Source: an uncultured Collinsella sp. (GTDB taxonomy: Bacteria > Actinomycetota > Coriobacteriia > Coriobacteriales > Coriobacteriaceae). Taken from it: a stretch of 8,593 nucleotides of DNA. Of this stretch, positions 7,847-8,593 are shown in pieces (position 1 is the first letter of the stretch; every line of letters begins with the position of its first letter). Both the position numbers and the translations under genes were made by a program. The notes beneath the pieces were generated by a model. It did no database searches and had not been told where the DNA came from. It saw nothing but the letters and a program-made list of their open reading frames with translations. The stretch covers positions 1 to 8,593 of the forward strand of contig USLT01000022.1 of the NCBI GenBank assembly GCA_900555585.1, read 5' to 3'.

Positions 7847-8593
7847 TTACTGGTAGTCGACGACGTCGATCCAGCTCAGCAGGAACTCGGAGTCGGCGTC
7901 GGCGCGGCCGCGGGCGAGCTCGGAGGCAGCGACGATGGACATCCAGCGACGGACGATCTGCATCGGGACGTCCGCGCGATCGCAGTAGAGCTCGAGATAC
8001 GCCTCGGCCTGCTGCTTATCCTGAAGGGCGAACAGCAGATAGGTCATCGCGGCGTCTGCAGCAGGGGAGCCCTGGGTTGCGTGGGCCCAGTCGCAGACAT
8101 AGAGGGATCCATCATCCCCGACGATGATATTGGTCGGATTGAAGTCGCCGTGGCAGACGTGGAACTCCTTCTTCATGCCGTCGAGACGCTCGAGGAGGTT
8201 GTAGCGCGTGGTCGCGTTGATCTCGGAAAGGCTGTCGATCATGCGGGCGTACTTGTCGCGCTGACGGTTGAGCAGGGGAGCCTTGAAGCCGTGGATCTCG
8301 ATCTGCAGGTCGACGAGCTGCTCGAGATACTCGTAGAAGCGGCTCGGATCCTCGGCCATCTTATCTGCAAGAGTGACGCCGGGGACCTTCTCGGTGAGGA
8401 TGCCCCAGCCCGCGCCCTCGACCTCGGAAACCTCGAGAACCTTGGGGCTGCGAACGCCGGCCTCGTTGATGCGCGCGAGGTTCAGCGCCTCGTTGAACAC
8501 ATCGGAGACGGGCTTGGCCTCATTGAAGACCTTGGCGATCTTGTCGCCGAGGTCGTAGACAACCTTGTTGCCGCGCTCGGCGACAACGGTTTT
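7847..8593 (-). CDS. Protein-kinase-like small-molecule phosphotransferase (APH/choline kinase family), partial
   Basis: The frame is open to the right edge, so the true start is outside the window; 248 residues are visible. The N-terminal part resembles the beta-strand nucleotide lobe (VVAERGNKVVYDLGDKIAKV, whose last Lys could be the ATP lysine). A bridging segment, GWGILTEKVPGVTL, follows. The catalytic loop is HGDFNPTN (visible residues 148-155), with Asp150 as the likely catalytic base and Asn155 as a metal ligand; CDWAHA with Asp168 takes the DFG position. This is the arrangement of the aminoglycoside phosphotransferase/choline kinase fold. The natural substrate is unknown: many such chromosomal genes are called aminoglycoside phosphotransferases without evidence of resistance, and no resistance claim is made here. 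It is convergent with the TPK gene and shares the terminator with it. Confidence 0.85.
   Translation of the reverse strand, partial: KTVVAERGNKVVYDLGDKIAKVFNEAKPVSDVFNEALNLARINEAGVRSPKVLEVSEVEGAGWGILTEKVPGVTLADKMAEDPSRFYEYLEQLVDLQIEIHGFKAPLLNRQRDKYARMIDSLSEINATTRYNLLERLDGMKKEFHVCHGDFNPTNIIVGDDGSLYVCDWAHATQGSPAADAAMTYLLFALQDKQQAEAYLELYCDRADVPMQIVRRWMSIVAASELARGRADADSEFLLSWIDVVDYQ

Noticed and set aside
7847..8593. Reading the phosphotransferase as an antibiotic-resistance gene
   Set aside because: The fold motifs are shared by many housekeeping kinases, and the gene has neighbouring-gene-like composition with no mobile-element context.

Overview
The window looks like ordinary chromosome from a G+C-rich anaerobic actinobacterium. 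My best guess is the class Coriobacteriia (Collinsella/Olsenella-like). The guess rests on a Firmicutes-type GlgC/GlgD pair in a G+C-rich background with strong G/C bias at third codon positions, plus the look of the HAD, thiamine pyrophosphokinase and phosphotransferase proteins. It is an inference from recognition, not from a search.

Left two thirds (1-6046, minus strand): a glycogen operon read right to left as glgB (branching enzyme), glgP (glycogen phosphorylase), glgC (ADP-glucose pyrophosphorylase) and glgD (GlgC-like partner, cut by the left edge). GlgC/GlgD make ADP-glucose, GlgB adds alpha-1,6 branches and GlgP releases glucose-1-phosphate from chain ends, so synthesis and breakdown are encoded together. 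No glycogen synthase (glgA) is visible; it may lie downstream or elsewhere. Spacers are about 101 nt (glgB-glgP), 68 nt (glgP-glgC) and 4 nt (glgC-glgD).

Middle (6047-6360): a 314-nt divergent intergenic region holding the presumed promoters for the glycogen operon (leftward) and for the HAD/thiamine pair (rightward). It contains a small hairpin directly upstream of glgB and a short open frame that stops immediately before the glgB ATG.

Right third: a two-gene plus-strand unit, a HAD-IA phosphatase and a thiamine pyrophosphokinase 8 nt apart. A strong inverted repeat at 7778-7810 follows and probably terminates transcription between convergent genes. On the minus strand, running off the right edge, is a protein-kinase-like small-molecule phosphotransferase.

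I see no mobile element, CRISPR array, RNA gene or defence system, and no evidence of a new multi-gene system. The most notable points are inside GlgB: a Gly where the conserved region-I His of branching enzymes is expected, and a 47-residue Lys/Arg/Thr/Pro-rich C-terminal tail. The glgB leader is also unusual.
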